Assembly: GCA_900155495.1 (NCBI GenBank) | Contig: FTLJ01000899.1 | Span: 1-27,507 of the forward strand | Direction: 5' to 3' | Origin: Porogramme epimiltina | Taxonomy: Eukaryota > Basidiomycota > Agaricomycetes > Polyporales > Polyporaceae | Length of the DNA: 27,507 bases | Part shown: piece by piece, positions 8,931-20,300 of the stretch | How positions within the stretch are numbered: position 1 is the first letter of the stretch | How the letters are laid out: every line of letters starts with the position of its first letter | Made by a program: the position numbers and the translations under genes | The notes under the pieces: model-generated | The model's input: the letters and a program-made list of their open reading frames with translations, nothing else | Databases searched by the model: none | What the model was told of the DNA's origin: nothing

Positions 8931-9164
8931 ATGGTCAACAGAAAATGCATCGCCACCGACGACCTCTACCTCCCGTCCGTCCGCCTACGCTCTCTCTATC
9001 TCTCTCCTTTCCATTCATCTTGTTTGCGCACATGCATACAAATGAAACTTCACTCTTACACCACGCTCGACCACCTCCGCCGGTGCACAAGCACGCCCTC
9101 CCCGGCGCGCACCTACCAGTGCTCCTCCCTCCCTCTGCTACCAGATCAATCCAACGAATGGTAG
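8931..9164 (+). pseudogene. HD-C': truncated N-terminal relic of an HD-C copy
   Basis: The 77-codon frame starts MVNRKCIATDDLYLPS, matching HD-C MVDQKRLATHLYLPA. It continues with MKLHSYTTLDHLRRCTSTPS, matching HD-C MKFHTHTTPDHLRRWSSTPS. It then loses similarity and ends at TAG (9162-9164) before any homeodomain. No homeodomain or C-terminal helix remains before the WDR48 gene. It is the right-arm counterpart of HD-C and shows that the ancestral duplicated unit held both an HD-A/B-type and an HD-C-type gene. Confidence 0.7.
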
Positions 9165-9316
9165 ATATTGCAGCTGAGCAGAAACCGCATACTATAAGGT
9201 GCGCGGGCCTCCATACAGACCATACGTACAAATACCATTATCCAACAACACACTCTAAACACCATACAACGCCAAAAATAACTTAACCCGCTCTACCACA
9301 CACCGCGCACCCTGCC

Positions 9317-12300
9317 CTACGGGTGCGTGTTCGGGACCGGGGGCGGCGCCCGCCGGCGGTAGTGCATGACGAGCTCCGCGGACTGGCGCCACACGAACTG
9401 GCGCACGGCGGCGAGGGTCATGTCGAGCGGGAGCAGCGCGTCGTTGCACAGGATCTCGTACTGCTCCTCGGCCCGCGGCCGCCCGTCGTGCTCCCGCCCC
9501 CGCCCGGACGCGATCGAGCGCCGCTCGATCGACGAGCGCGGCGTGGAGAGGTTTGCGGGGGACTGCGCGCCGCCGGAGAGCTTGTCGAGCTTGTCTTGGA
9601 CCTGCGGGTGCTGGGTTAGTGTCTAGGTGGAGAGCGTAGTGCGGGGGAGCGTACATGTGTAGTTAGCTTCCTGACACGCAGGAAGCGGCTCGCAGTGAGC
9701 TTCGATTGTGCGCTGAAAGTCAAGCATTAGTGAGCGCAGTACAGGGTGGTACGGAGAGGGAAAACGCACGTATTGAGCAGCTCCGGCAGCTGCTCCCCAT
9801 CGGGCTCCTTGTACGGCAACAGCACGAAGCTGACCTTCGTGATGGACACCGGCGGGATCTTGTTCTGCAGGAGACACTCGAGCAGCCACAGCGGCATGAG
9901 CTCCTCCAGCAGCCGCGCGTCCGTCCCCGTGCTCATGACCTGCCCGCGGTAGAGCGTCAGCCAGCCCGACGGCGCCTCCTCCGAGATGACGATCGACGTC
10001 GTCGGCGGGAGCGGCAGCCCTGGGGCCTCGCTGGACGGCGGAGGCGTGATTGGCCCACAGAGCAGGATCTGAGCGGGGGTCTTCGCGGCCGGGTTCGCCG
10101 GGGTCTCCTATATGCGTCTAGTCAGCGACCACGTCACGCCGCATACAACCACAAACACACCTCGGACGTGCCCGCCTCGGTCTGCGTCGCGGGCGCCACG
10201 CTGCCAGTCGAGGTAGTCCCGGCGGTCTCGCTCGCCTGCCGCTTCGTGCTCTTCCCGAACGCCTTCAGCCGCCCCATCAGCGTCCCCACCGTCGGCGTGC
10301 TCGGTATCGCCCCGCCCGCCTCCGCCCCCGCGGCGGGCACGCCCGTCCCTAGGGGTGCAACGCCGCCCGCCTTGTTCCACGCGCCAAAGTCGTCCGGGGT
10401 CCCCGCGCCCGCGGACACGGACGGGCGGCGCGCGCGCAGCGAAAAGTAGTCGCCCGCGCTGCTCCCGTTGCTCGCGCTCGCGCTGACGCCCATCGCGGGT
10501 GGCGGGAGCGCGCCGGGCTCCGCGGTGCTGGGCGACTGCGGGATCGGGGAGAGGCCCGAGTCGCGCAGGCCTGCGTGCAGCGGGATGAGCGGGGTCAGGA
10601 GGGGCGAGGAGCGCGGGGCGCTGGACATCGCGGGCGAGACTGCGGGGAGCATGGTTGGGGAGAGGACGATCGTGGCGCTGCGCGAGCCGGGAGGGGGCGA
10701 GGCGGCGCTGCGGACGGAGACGTCGGAGGAGGAGCGGCTGCGCGCGCTCTGGCCGGACGTGCGGGTGTCGATGTGTCCCGCGGCCGTGGTGCGTTGTAAG
10801 CGGTGTTGGGAGTCGTGCGCGCCGTGGTCTCGCAGGCGTCGGCTTGCCTGTCGTTGCTCTTCCCGGACGAACATGTGGAACAGGTTCTTCAGGACCCACT
10901 TTCCAACGTTGACTATGGGTGAAGGTCAGCGCGAGCCCATGATGCAGCAGAAAGTGGCACGTACGGCGCATCTCCTCGCTAAACTGCTTCTCATGCCCAT
11001 ACCCCGCCTCATCTGCATATATCTCCGCCTCGAAGCACTTCTCGTTCAAATGCACCGTCAGCACCCCCGTCTTCGTGTCCAGCGCCGCCCACGACGGCAC
11101 AACCGCCTCGCCCTCGATGCGCTCGCGCACAATCTCCAGCGCCTCGCGCGGGCTCCGCACCGCCCGCTCCCCCGCGCTGTCCTCGCTCCCCCCCGCGCGC
11201 TCGACGTCCCCCGCCGCGTACCGCCCGACGCACGCCCCGCGCACGACGTCCCACACCGCGACCTCGCCCGCGGTGTCGACCGTGAGCGCGTGCACGCGGT
11301 CGTTGAGCAGCACGCACCGCACGAGCCCGTGCTCGCCGCCCAGCACCTCGTCCGGCGCGCCGTGCAGCGGCACCGCGTCCGCGGCGACCTCGCGCGCGTC
11401 GAACGCCGCGCGCGCGTGCGCCGCCGCGTGTACTGTCTGTGTGTCGTCGCGCGGGCGCGCGTCGAGCTGCGGGCTCGCGCTGCGCAGGGCGCTCGCGGAG
11501 GTGTGTGCGAAGATGTGCGGGGAGCGCACCATGCGCGGGACGCTGAGCACGGACGCGGCGGAGTAGAGCGTCGCGATCTCGGGGTCGGGGCCGCGAAGGG
11601 AGCGGCCGGTGAGGCCGAAGCCGGTGTCGTTGGGCGACGTGAGGCGGACGAGGCTGTCGAAGGGGATGCCGTACCACGCTTGTTCGCCTTCTTGCTCTGG
11701 ATCGATACCGAGCTCGCCGCATGCCTTGAGGTTGGCGGAGACGACGGAAGGTGCTAGGGATGCGCGGTGAGACCGCGATGCGAGCGGGCTACTGCTCCTC
11801 GACTGGTGCTCAGGTGGGATTGAAGTGGAGCGTATGGGGGATTTCGTCCTCGGCGCCGATAAGTCGAATGAATCTCGTTTGGCGGAGCGAGAAGCATAGT
11901 AGTCCCGAGTAGAGTCAAAAGGAGGAGGGGAGGATACCGGGCTGTCTATAGTGCTTTCCGTGCTCAGGGCAGCGGCCCTGACGGCACGCCGTGAAGGCAC
12001 CTTCCAGCGCTTTACGCTAGAGCTTCCAGATGCCGTCCAAAGGAGGTTGTCGTCCATAGCGACAATCTTGTTAATGCCCTCTGACGTGGGAGACCCGGGT
12101 CGGTCCGAGCCGGCGTCTTGGCACAAGACTACGCACTCCCCTTCAGCCACGTCAGCACACCCCTCGACGTCGACCTTGCAGACTAGTCCTGAGCGATCTC
12201 CAGAGTAGAAGACTTCGAGGGCGGGATGTGACGAGAACAGAGACCAGACAGACTCCGTGTGGTGGGTAAAGGTATGTAGACAACGTTGAGAGGAGAGTGA

Positions 12301-14170
12301 CCATAGCTTGACAGACGCTAACAGGACGTCAGCGAGGGGTTGCACGATGTACTACGAAGAAAGCGTACCATCCGCAGAGCCTGTAAGCAGCTGAGAAAAA
12401 GGAAAGAAGTTCAGCAGAGCTCCGTTCACGTCTTTCCACGACTTACGTATTTCCCATCATCGGAAATGAGAATAGCTCGAATGTTGTCTGTATGGCCGAC
12501 GAGCTTCGCTACTCGCTTACCCGACCTCGGGTCCCACATCCTGATGACGCGTTCAGGAGAGCCCGACGCGATCACACTGCCATACGGATCCGTGGCTAAA
12601 GCGTACAGCGACGCTTTCGGCCCAGCGGCTTCGGGGGGATTGAGGGTGAGCAGTGGTTCAGCTTTGCTCGAGGCTGAGGCAAGATCCCATAACTTAATCG
12701 TGCGGTCGAAAGAACCGGATGCGAACCACTGCTGTTCGCGGCTGCAAAGCATAAGAAGCGCGAACCCCTTGAGGGAATACGACTCACCAGTATGTCAGGC
12801 AGCGGACGTAGTCAGTATGGGAGCCTATGACCGTCGGCTCGTGTAAAGGGGAGGACTGGCCGTGCGAGTGGGGCGACCATGCCTTAATAGTTCCATCAGA
12901 GGAGGCCGATACAACTAACGTCCGCGAGGGGTCAGAGGAGGCCTATATGGCTCTGGGGGAGTGGCTGAGAAGGGGTGTTTACGCACGAGTCTGATTATAA
13001 TTACACAATAAGATATCGTTGATCCAATCTGAATGCATTTGTACAGCTTGTCGGAAGTGGCTCGTTGGAGGGTGCGCCTGGATAAGATAGACGTCAAACG
13101 CTGCCTTATATCACGCTGATCCTAGATATCCTATGCGCAAACGAACGCGACCGTAGATCCAGAGGCGGGCGATTCTATGCACGCACTTGCGTGCACAATT
13201 CCCGGGAGGACACAAGGCGACGAGGCTCGGGGTATGACATGGGTCCGTAGACCCACCGCGAGTACGGATACGGGGAAATCTGGGGGTCCGCGGTATGCCT
13301 AGAGCCGTGACCGGGGACATACGGGTTTGTGCTAGGGGATGCAGCTACTTTTCAGGACGAAGGAGTTGCAGGACAAGTCACTCATCGCTTCATATCCAAG
13401 ACTTCACGACTACGGTGCTGCACCGGGTCTATGTGCAACCATTCGCCTTCTTCGACCTGGAGACTAGAAGCTCATGCGAGCCGCGTAGGGGTAGACTGAA
13501 TCCACCCGTATGTGACCCGTGCCATTCCCAAACGCCAACAATACCCCATGACCATGCAGCGAGGTGGGATGCGCGGAGAAACAGAGAACACCTGGTCGCG
13601 TGCACACGACAACACCTGAAAACGCACCTTGTGAGCTTGATATGCATCCGCGTCCGTCTCCCACTGCTCTTCATAGGGTATCGATCTGTCGCTGGGTATA
13701 CGCCGCCGCGCCTTGCCCGTGACCTCGCCGAGAACGTCTCCGTCGCTACGGTACTCCTCGCCCTCCTCTTCCTCCTCGATGATGTCGTCCGCCCAGTTCG
13801 TCATGATCTCCCACCGCTTCAGACTACGGCCAGTAACCCCGTACCTATGCGCGCGCCGCTTCATGGGCACGCCGAGGTCCCAGGCAATGACGAGGCCATC
13901 GCGCCCTCCCGTGTAGAGCATGCCCTCGGGCGCGCCACGGCCGACGAGTTGCGTCGACGTATCCAGAGCAAGGCATGAGACCCCTAGTCGATGTCGGGGG
14001 TGCTGGGCCCATTTCGGCGTCGGCGAGGGGAGAGAAGCTGGAAACTTGGCCGGAATGAGGAGAGGACCGACCGCGCCCTTCCGTGGGATGTCGGGGGCAG
14101 GGAGCTGGAGGAGTGGAGGAGAGTCGAAAGGTGGGGGTATCACGTAGGACACCCTACGCCGAGGCGCCAT
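9317..14170 (-). CDS. WDR48/UAF1 (Bun107/Duf1-like) WD40 protein
   Basis: WD40 scaffold that in other eukaryotes binds and activates USP1/USP12/USP46-type deubiquitinases. Exons 13628-14170, 12987-13077, 12788-12914, 12447-12741, 12369-12390, 10965-12317, 10161-10912, 9770-10107, 9655-9712 and 9317-9601 sum to 1287 residues with all phases correct. The start [14 protein letters not shown] aligns with the family RRKVSYVI. Propeller blades follow: [88 protein letters not shown] and [13 protein letters not shown]. The DUF3337-type C-terminal half has [44 protein letters not shown], and [20 protein letters not shown] before TAG. An acidic insert (EEEEEGEE) lies in exon 1, and a Ser/Pro/Ala-rich linker fills exon 7. 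It is longer than human WDR48 (677 aa), mostly through low-complexity inserts. Intron 1 is 550 nt, far above the rest. Confidence 0.92.
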
Positions 14171-14332
14171 GGAATGCCGGGAGTCGCGTAGCGCACTGTC
14201 GTCGCCGTCGGAGACGATGAGCTCAGCCCTCGCTCGACGCGTATCTCCGACAGGCACGACACGCCACCGGGTTCAGGCACTGGTAAGTGCGCATTAGCTT
14301 CTCCATCATATCACATAATCTTGATCATTCCA

Positions 14333-14404
14333 TCCGATATGGTGTAGTGGCTAACATTATCGCCTCTCACGCGATAGCCCGGGGTTCGATTCCCCGTGTC
14401 GGAA
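14333..14404 (+). tRNA. tRNA-Glu (anticodon CTC)
   Basis: A 72-nt cloverleaf. Acceptor stem TCCGATA/TGTCGGA, A-box GTGTAGTGGCTAAC, anticodon arm ATCGC-CTCTCAC-GCGAT with anticodon CTC, T arm CGGGG-TTCGATT-CCCCG, discriminator A. No intron and no encoded CCA, as expected for a nuclear tRNA. It lies 162 bases upstream of the divergent WDR48 start and is duplicated at 22720. Confidence 0.96.
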
Positions 14405-14406
14405 GC

Positions 14407-14414
14407 TTTTTTTT
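14407..14414 (+). terminator. RNA polymerase III terminator of tRNA-Glu
   Basis: A run of eight T residues begins three bases after the discriminator base. This is the standard Pol III stop signal. Confidence 0.85.
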
Positions 14415-14558
14415 GCTCTATCCTCGTATTCTCAAACATCAGCAATTATTTCTGGTAAGTGGCTGTGAGAGACTTCTCGAGCCTGCTCCCCACGTGATAC
14501 ATGTAAAACCCGTCGCTCAGACCAGTTTCCGCTCCCCGTATCTGTGAGGCACCTGTCC

Positions 14559-14607
14559 ACCTCTCACGCGATAGCCCCGGGCTCTGCTCCTAGCGTCGTG
14601 TTTTTTT
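14559..14607 (+). repeat. Degenerate 3'-half copy of tRNA-Glu with its T-run
   Basis: ACCTCTCACGCGATAGCCCC repeats the anticodon arm and variable region of the tRNA 155 bases upstream. It is followed by a mutated T arm (GGGCTCTGCTCC), a GCGTCG remnant of the acceptor strand and seven T residues. The 5' half is missing, so it cannot fold into a tRNA. A shorter 16-base remnant (22825-22840, CCTCGCCTTTCACGCG) lies at a similar place after the second tRNA copy. Confidence 0.6.
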
Positions 14608-14952
14608 GTGGAAAGCCTCCTTGTTGCAACGAGGATTCTCGCTAGAACTACCTAGAGACAAACCTCTAGTCCCTTGTACGGTAGGTACCCTGTCCCTTGT
14701 GCTGAGACATTGCTCACACTGTATGGTAAGGATCAATGCGTCACAGTTGCCACTCAGTGTCTACGCAAAGGAAAGCAACAAGTATATTTCGAGTAGGGCA
14801 CTAAGTACGTAGATTTTCCTATGAAACCAATGATTGTGTTATCGTACAAACAACTTACATGCCCACTCCCCAATTACGGCGATGTCTCTCAACTTCGAAA
14901 TTATATCCAAAGGCAGTGATTGCGCCAACTAGTAACCTTCAAGCCCCATTGC

Positions 14953-15381
14953 TTAGAGCAGGTCCGGGCCGCAAATCTTCCGAATGTGATGTCACTCGTT
15001 ATTTGAGTCCTTTTCAGAGATTGGTGCACTCACCCCAAAGCCACCGATGATAGGGATTCCTTCGACTGACGTACACTTCGGAGTAAGCAAGCAGTCCGCA
15101 CAATCGTCGTCAGATCCGCAGGTAGGGCAGAGAGCGGGGGCGCAAAACTGACGTAGCCGTGGGTTAGCGAGAACATCTAATGAAATGGATATATTCTCCA
15201 GAAATCTTACGTTGAATATTTCCACTGTAACACACGTCAAATCGGGGTCGCAAGCACCATCCACCCCGCAAGGCATCAGCACGCTCTGACGAGCGATGAG
15301 AGCGTGGGGAGTGGCCGCCACGACGCCGATTTGGGCAGCTGCCAGCCCAAATTTGACGACGGTAGCGATAGTGAGCTGCAT
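14953..15381 (-). CDS. SSP1: small secreted cysteine-containing protein
   Basis: Exons 15211-15381, 15034-15147 and 14953-14976 give 102 residues, all introns phase 0 (63 and 57 nt). The N-terminus MQLTIATVVKFGLAAAQIGV has a hydrophobic core, followed by VAATP as a likely signal-peptidase site, so export is expected. The mature part carries about ten Cys: PCGVDGACDPDLTCV, FCAPALCPTCGSDDDCADCL, KCTS, and a last micro-exon reading ICGPDLL. The pattern is common in basidiomycete small secreted proteins; no enzyme domain is recognised. A minus-strand TATA box lies 140 bases upstream. A diverged copy sits at 23191-23619 in the same context. The role is unknown. Confidence 0.72.
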
Positions 15382-15520
15382 GCTGAGTGTCTCAAGAATA
15401 CAGGCTGCGTTAAGCTAGTACGGAGAGGACGGAGTGAAGGGTGTCGAGCTCACTTGGCTTGGGATGTCTGTTTGTGCGAAAGCCGGTGTGCACTTGCTGT
15501 AGTGCCGGGAGCACGTAGTC

Positions 15521-15527
15521 TTTTATA
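15521..15527 (-). promoter_or_regulatory. TATA box of SSP1
   Basis: The minus strand reads CGTATAAAAGAC, with TATAAAA 140-146 bases before the SSP1 ATG. The second copy of the gene has a TATA box at nearly the same distance. Confidence 0.6.
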
Positions 15528-15559
15528 CGCCGTGGTGGCGCTTGAGTTAGGTGCACTGA

Positions 15560-18500
15560 GGCAAATACGAGGATTTGACGCTCCTGTTTAGTAGCTCCGT
15601 TGAGAGTCAACGTCTCCTTGGTGGTTACCCATACTAACCGAAAGTGGCTAGCATATTGTGGCTTGTGTCTGTATTCAGTCACATAGAGGGTCTCTCATTC
15701 GGGTATATTAGCCCGTTATAGTAGCTAGACTAAGCTAAAGACCTTGTCGGCCGATTTTAGAGCAATAATGAAGGAATTGACTACCGATGTCGAGCCAGAG
15801 CCGTCCCTCTGTCAAATAGAGTTGTAAGAAGAAATGCCCCATCTATGATGAAGAGATGATGTCATCGAGCACTACTAGTACGGGTAGCGATGCTCGCAGC
15901 TTTAATTCATGTCTGTAGTGGATCTTGTAGAATACTCACAACGTGCACATTCTACGGAACCCGAGGTCCTGTAGGACTCGGTGAAATGTGAGGGCCACCA
16001 TCTTCTCCCCATTCATATTTCTCTACAAGAGGGGCTGTTTAAACCTCGGCGAGCAGCACACATTCTTCCCATCGATCCCGCATTATCACATGATATATCT
16101 GGCCAATTATCTCACGTCATTTAGCCTCTAGTAGCGCTAGTAGGCGATTACGAGGCTGTGAGTCGGGTGCCCTCGCTCCCGTAAAACGTTTCGTTCAGAT
16201 TGTCATATGAGTCGCTGCGTCAATTCTCAGAGAAGATTTCCTTCAGGAGGAGGACCCCCACCGACCTTCCCGACTCAGATGGGCCCGTGTTCGGAGCGGA
16301 AAATCGCCATGCAGCCTCACAAACCTTGTGCGGAGTCCAAACAGGTGGTATTACCCTGGGGGGCATATGGTCCACTCCTGAGCCAGTAAGCATGTGTGAC
16401 TGTTTGTATGGTGAATAGTCCGTAGATTCCTTGACACTGCACTGTACTAATGAACTTCAAAATACTTATCACCGCAGCTACATGAGCACCGCTATATGTC
16501 ATTATTATTCTAGTCAAATATGACCGCCTTGCCCATATAACATAAAGGTCATCTGTCCTCGATTCTTCGCCGTTAGCATAAACTATTCCTCACTAGAGCT
16601 CACTGGTCCCTGCACCATCAAGCGCGGTGTAGGCAGCGTCGTTCATGCAAATTACTAAAATAACCCAGTCTTTCGCAGTTCCAGCTACATCCGCAGCACT
16701 GCGAGAAAAGTTCAAACCAGGTCTATCATAAAGTGCCACGTTATATCTGCTCTTCAGGTTTTACAAAAGAGATGCGAGCTTTATAGGGTTGGAAAAATGG
16801 ATGATATCTCGACGCCCTCAGTGCCTGAGAGAGTGCTACAATCCACGTCATGACAGCGTTCCCCAGCAAATATATGATGGATTGTCATGCAAGCGGGGAG
16901 CATTTGAGTAAATGATATAGTGAGGGAAACAGAGACAGTGGGGAGCTGCATTCTAAAGAGAGTTGTGTAAATAAAGGATGTCACTCCCACCGACCTGTTT
17001 TCTCCTGTTCCTCGCGTGGGACCCACATTGGTATGTAGTGTGCGACTGGGTAGTTGCTGGGTAGAGCTAGGGCCATTCATATCCGCCTTGCTCCGTATAC
17101 GACTACATGTTTATAACGTTTCTCCGCCGTCAGAAGTACCCCTTCTATTTTAGGAAGAATGCAAGCGGGGGGGCTCAGGAGTCTAAATGGCCCAGGAATA
17201 CAAAACTACTGTAAAAGGGGAGGGTGTACGAAGGAATGCCTCTGTGTCTGACATGTCTGCGATTCATTAAGCTCCCTGTTTTGTCAGTAAATGGTGTCTA
17301 TTGGAGAGTCTTGGAGAGTAGGGTCGTCTTCTAAGCTTTAATATTAGCCCTGTTTCGAAACTGTCACGGTGAAAATTTCATAGCTGGTAACTCCTATATC
17401 TCATTAGCGACACGATATTCAAGAATCTAGAATTCTAGCAGACCTTTCATTATCGGATTATGAACCGACAACCTCTGATGAACATGTCGAGAACCTTCAT
17501 CTTCGCACAGAACCCTCACCACACGGATCAGACCCCGTTGTACCTGAAGATCTAAAATAGTGGAACTCAATCTATGCCATCACATGCCAAAAAAAGGCGT
17601 GGAAGTATGCTGCTTATGATCAAAATGACGTCAGCATACCCGCAGTCGATCTCCGAATAGAGCTCTGTGCCTCCTCTTCGATGTAGCGCAGATATGTCTC
17701 CGTTCTCCCCAGTGAGGTTCCATTTCATATAAGCTATTAATTCTGTCATTCAGTATTTTAGGGGGGAATAGCCTCCGCTTCAGAGACTAGAGCATAAGGT
17801 CATATTTCGGGTGGTGTTACTATATGATTACCATTCCAGCCGTTGCCCTGATTTCTGTATTCCATATATTGCGGATACCGTACTGTCAAAAGTGAAGTAG
17901 GGGCCGAGGAAAGACTCAGAGATCACCTTCGATTGTACCATATTACGAAAAGATAGAAGACATCTAAGAAGTATCCTTGTGAGGCCTTCGCTGTATTGAG
18001 GCTTCAGGATTACTGAAAACGCAATCAAATATTTTTCTTATTGAAATTATGACCATTTGTCGAAGTGGCGCTATCGCAGGAGCGTCCTTTCCAAAAATCT
18101 CTGTGTGAGGTTCATAATACACAATTGGATCCTAAGAGTAAATGACTTGTAGGTCCCACGTTCGCTGGGTTTCAACCTAGACGCCAGCAGGCTGAGTCAT
18201 TTGACTCCACAGTTGGAGACAAACCATCGAGTAGCCTCCGTAAGCAGGAGCTGACAGACTAGAACGTGGGTACGCCTCGCTGCCGCCTGTCGAGTAAGCT
18301 CACGAAGTTAGTTTTTCGCCGCTGTCACTTTGCTTCTACACTGGCCTTCGGCTGAAGAAGGCCGCTCTCTCGGAGGAAAGGTATTCCGCGCCGTTCGCTG
18401 GGAGTGGGGTCTTTCCATATTCGGGAGATCGTCGTATTGAAGGTGTCAGTTTGAGTATCGTCTATTACGGCAGCGCTTAGTGTATCCACTCACTGTGGTG

Positions 18501-18618
18501 TGCGGCTGGTATAATCGGCGGACATTCTTGCACTAAGGGCCGACGGCTCCGAACGCCCCCGAACAGATGAACGCCCAATGCTTACCGACCCGAAGTCGCG
18601 GGGGCGAAGCTCTCACCA
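15560..18618. other. About 3 kb of lower-GC DNA with no recognisable gene
   Basis: All open frames are short (under about 100 codons), without recognisable domains or exon chains with matching splice signals. GC is visibly lower than in the flanking genes. No terminal inverted repeats, LTRs, reverse transcriptase or transposase motifs were noticed. An imperfect inverted pair, CCCACGTTC (about 18157) and GAACGTGGG (about 18262), brackets roughly 95 bases, and a GGTATAATC motif lies near 18510. The last 100 bases presumably contain the promoter of the HNH gene at 18619. Confidence 0.5.
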
Positions 18619-19613
18619 ATGACGATTGATTCCGACTCCGACTCCATCGATGTGTTACATCACCTGACTTCGCTCCACTTCGTGTCTTCCACAGCGCCTT
18701 CTCTATTCAGACTCTCTTCTACTGCAAACAGAAACACGGCGCAACGCCAAGAACCCTCACGCGCGCAAATACCCCCCACGTGTCGACTTCGAGCCAATTG
18801 CATATCCTTGTGGACAGCATAGAATACGAAGTCGGTTCCGCGACCGCCCCGAACGTGATGAACGGCCACCGCGCAGAAAATGCGGCGGCATCGCTCCAAT
18901 TCCATATGTTCAAGGACTGCCTGGCCCGCCGCATCCTCGCCGAACCCGGGGTGCTCGGGCAGTCTGGGAAGCAGGACGACGCTGGGGCGCTCGACGATTT
19001 CGCGTCCTACCTCGCGGTGGAAGCCTGGCCTACACTCCCCCCTAATTTGCGACAGGCCACGTACGAGACGCGCGACGCGGTCCCCGACGTCGACTCCGAA
19101 TCCGATCTCTCACTCGAAGCTACTCCTACGACGTTCGCAGACACTCTCGTCTCCTGCGGCCTCATCGATGAGCCAGATCTTGCGGATGCGTTTCTACGAC
19201 GCGTGCTAAGAGACTATGTCTCTGAGGCGTGCGCGCCGCCGCCCGTATGGTCGAAGACACGCGGGACTGAGTGCGAAATCTGCGAGCGCGAGGTGCCGCT
19301 CACGTACCACCACCTCATCCCCCGCGAGGTGCACGACAAGGCCCGGAAGAAGAAATGGCATCCCGAAGCAATGCTCAACTCGGTGGCCTGGCTATGCAGG
19401 TTGGTTTATGATGCTAGAAGAGTCCCAGACGCCGCTGACATGCTCTATACGTCCGATTCCCTCAGACCGTGCCACTCTGCAGTCCACCACGTCGCAAGCA
19501 ACGAAGTCCTTGCCAGAGAGTTTTTCACCGTCGAGCTGCTGCTCGCCCGGGAGGACATTCAGAGGTGGAGGAAGTATGCGGCGAAGCAACGATGGGGCGT
19601 CCGTCGTGGATGA
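18619..19613 (+). CDS. Fungal HNH-domain protein (HHLIP type)
   Basis: Exons 18619-18651, 18711-19399 and 19466-19613 give 289 residues. Intron 1 (59 nt) is inferred because only the frame after TATTCAG continues into the domain; intron 2 (66 nt) is well supported by both edges. The HNH core lies at about residues 200-260: CEICEREVPLTYHHLIPREV, then AWLCRPCHSAVHH after splicing. This gives paired CxxC and CRxC zinc ligands and the HH...H catalytic set, all intact. The C-terminus AREDIQRWRKYAAKQRW is typical of this widespread fungal family, whose members are about 200-350 residues. The N-terminal half (LAVEAWPTLPPNLRQATYE) is also family-like. It differs from the HNH_2 protein at 5719. The in vivo substrate is unknown. 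Confidence 0.8.
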
Positions 19614-20300
19614 AGGGCGGTGCGCTGGCCGTGTTAGTATTCTCGGGAGTGCCATGTTCGGCAGAACGGCTGCTGTTATGATTGTCACTATGATTTCATC
19701 GTGGGACGTTTGTTCATGCATATATTCCCCGTTATTTCAACACTGGCTCACATTGTTAGAGATCGTCGCAAGAGACAGCGAAAACCTGACGGACTGTATT
19801 AGATCACGTAAAACGATTTGTGCTGTGAGGCCGACACATGACTTGCATGGAACGAAGTGGAACAATAGGCCACCAGTCAGTTCCATTCCTGATCGGTGGG
19901 GAGGTGTGTCAGAAAAGCAGCCGCAATGGTACATGCGATGTTCCTAGCCGCCATAGTGATAATGCGCACTGCAAACAGGCGTGAAGTGAGCAGGCTGCTC
20001 CAAACAGTTCGAGAGCGTGAGTACGCACTGTTCCTGAACCGCATGCAGATCCACCTTACGTGAGTGAAAGAAATGAGAAAGGGTAAGAATCATGCTAGAG
20101 CATATACTTACCCGGCTGCGAGCAGACTCGCGATCCGCACGCCGGAGGATGCTACATCGAGGAGGGTACTTTGTAGTATTGTGAAGCCGAGCCCCTAGAG
20201 AGAGGGGCGAGTCCTCGAAGGTATCTAAGGCCCGAGCGTTATACTTTCCCGAATGGTGATTGTGGAGAAGTTGCAGACAATTCTGACAAGGACGTGATGT
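19614..20300. other. Intergenic region downstream of the HNH gene
   Basis: No gene is recognised. A minus-strand open frame (19944-20315) lacks any known motif and is crossed by splice-like sites (GTAAGG near 20060 and GTAAGTATATG near 20110), so it is not reported as a gene. Confidence 0.35.

Noticed and set aside
2668..9164. Calling the HD cluster the A (HD) mating-type locus
   Set aside because: Proteins are too short, HD-A and HD-B are paralogues and not an HD1/HD2 pair, HD-C lacks WFxNxR, and MIP or beta-flanking genes are absent from the window.
10468..11757. 429-codon plus-strand frame opposite WDR48
   Set aside because: It is the antisense shadow of exons 6 and 7 of WDR48, which are strongly supported by family similarity.
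18300..18420. GGAGGAAAGG motif as a possible RNase P RNA core
   Set aside because: The partner conserved regions could not be found at proper spacing, so no ncRNA is called.
15700..18500. Search for transposon coding sequence in the low-GC gap
   Set aside because: No reverse transcriptase, integrase, transposase or helicase motifs and no clear terminal repeats were seen.
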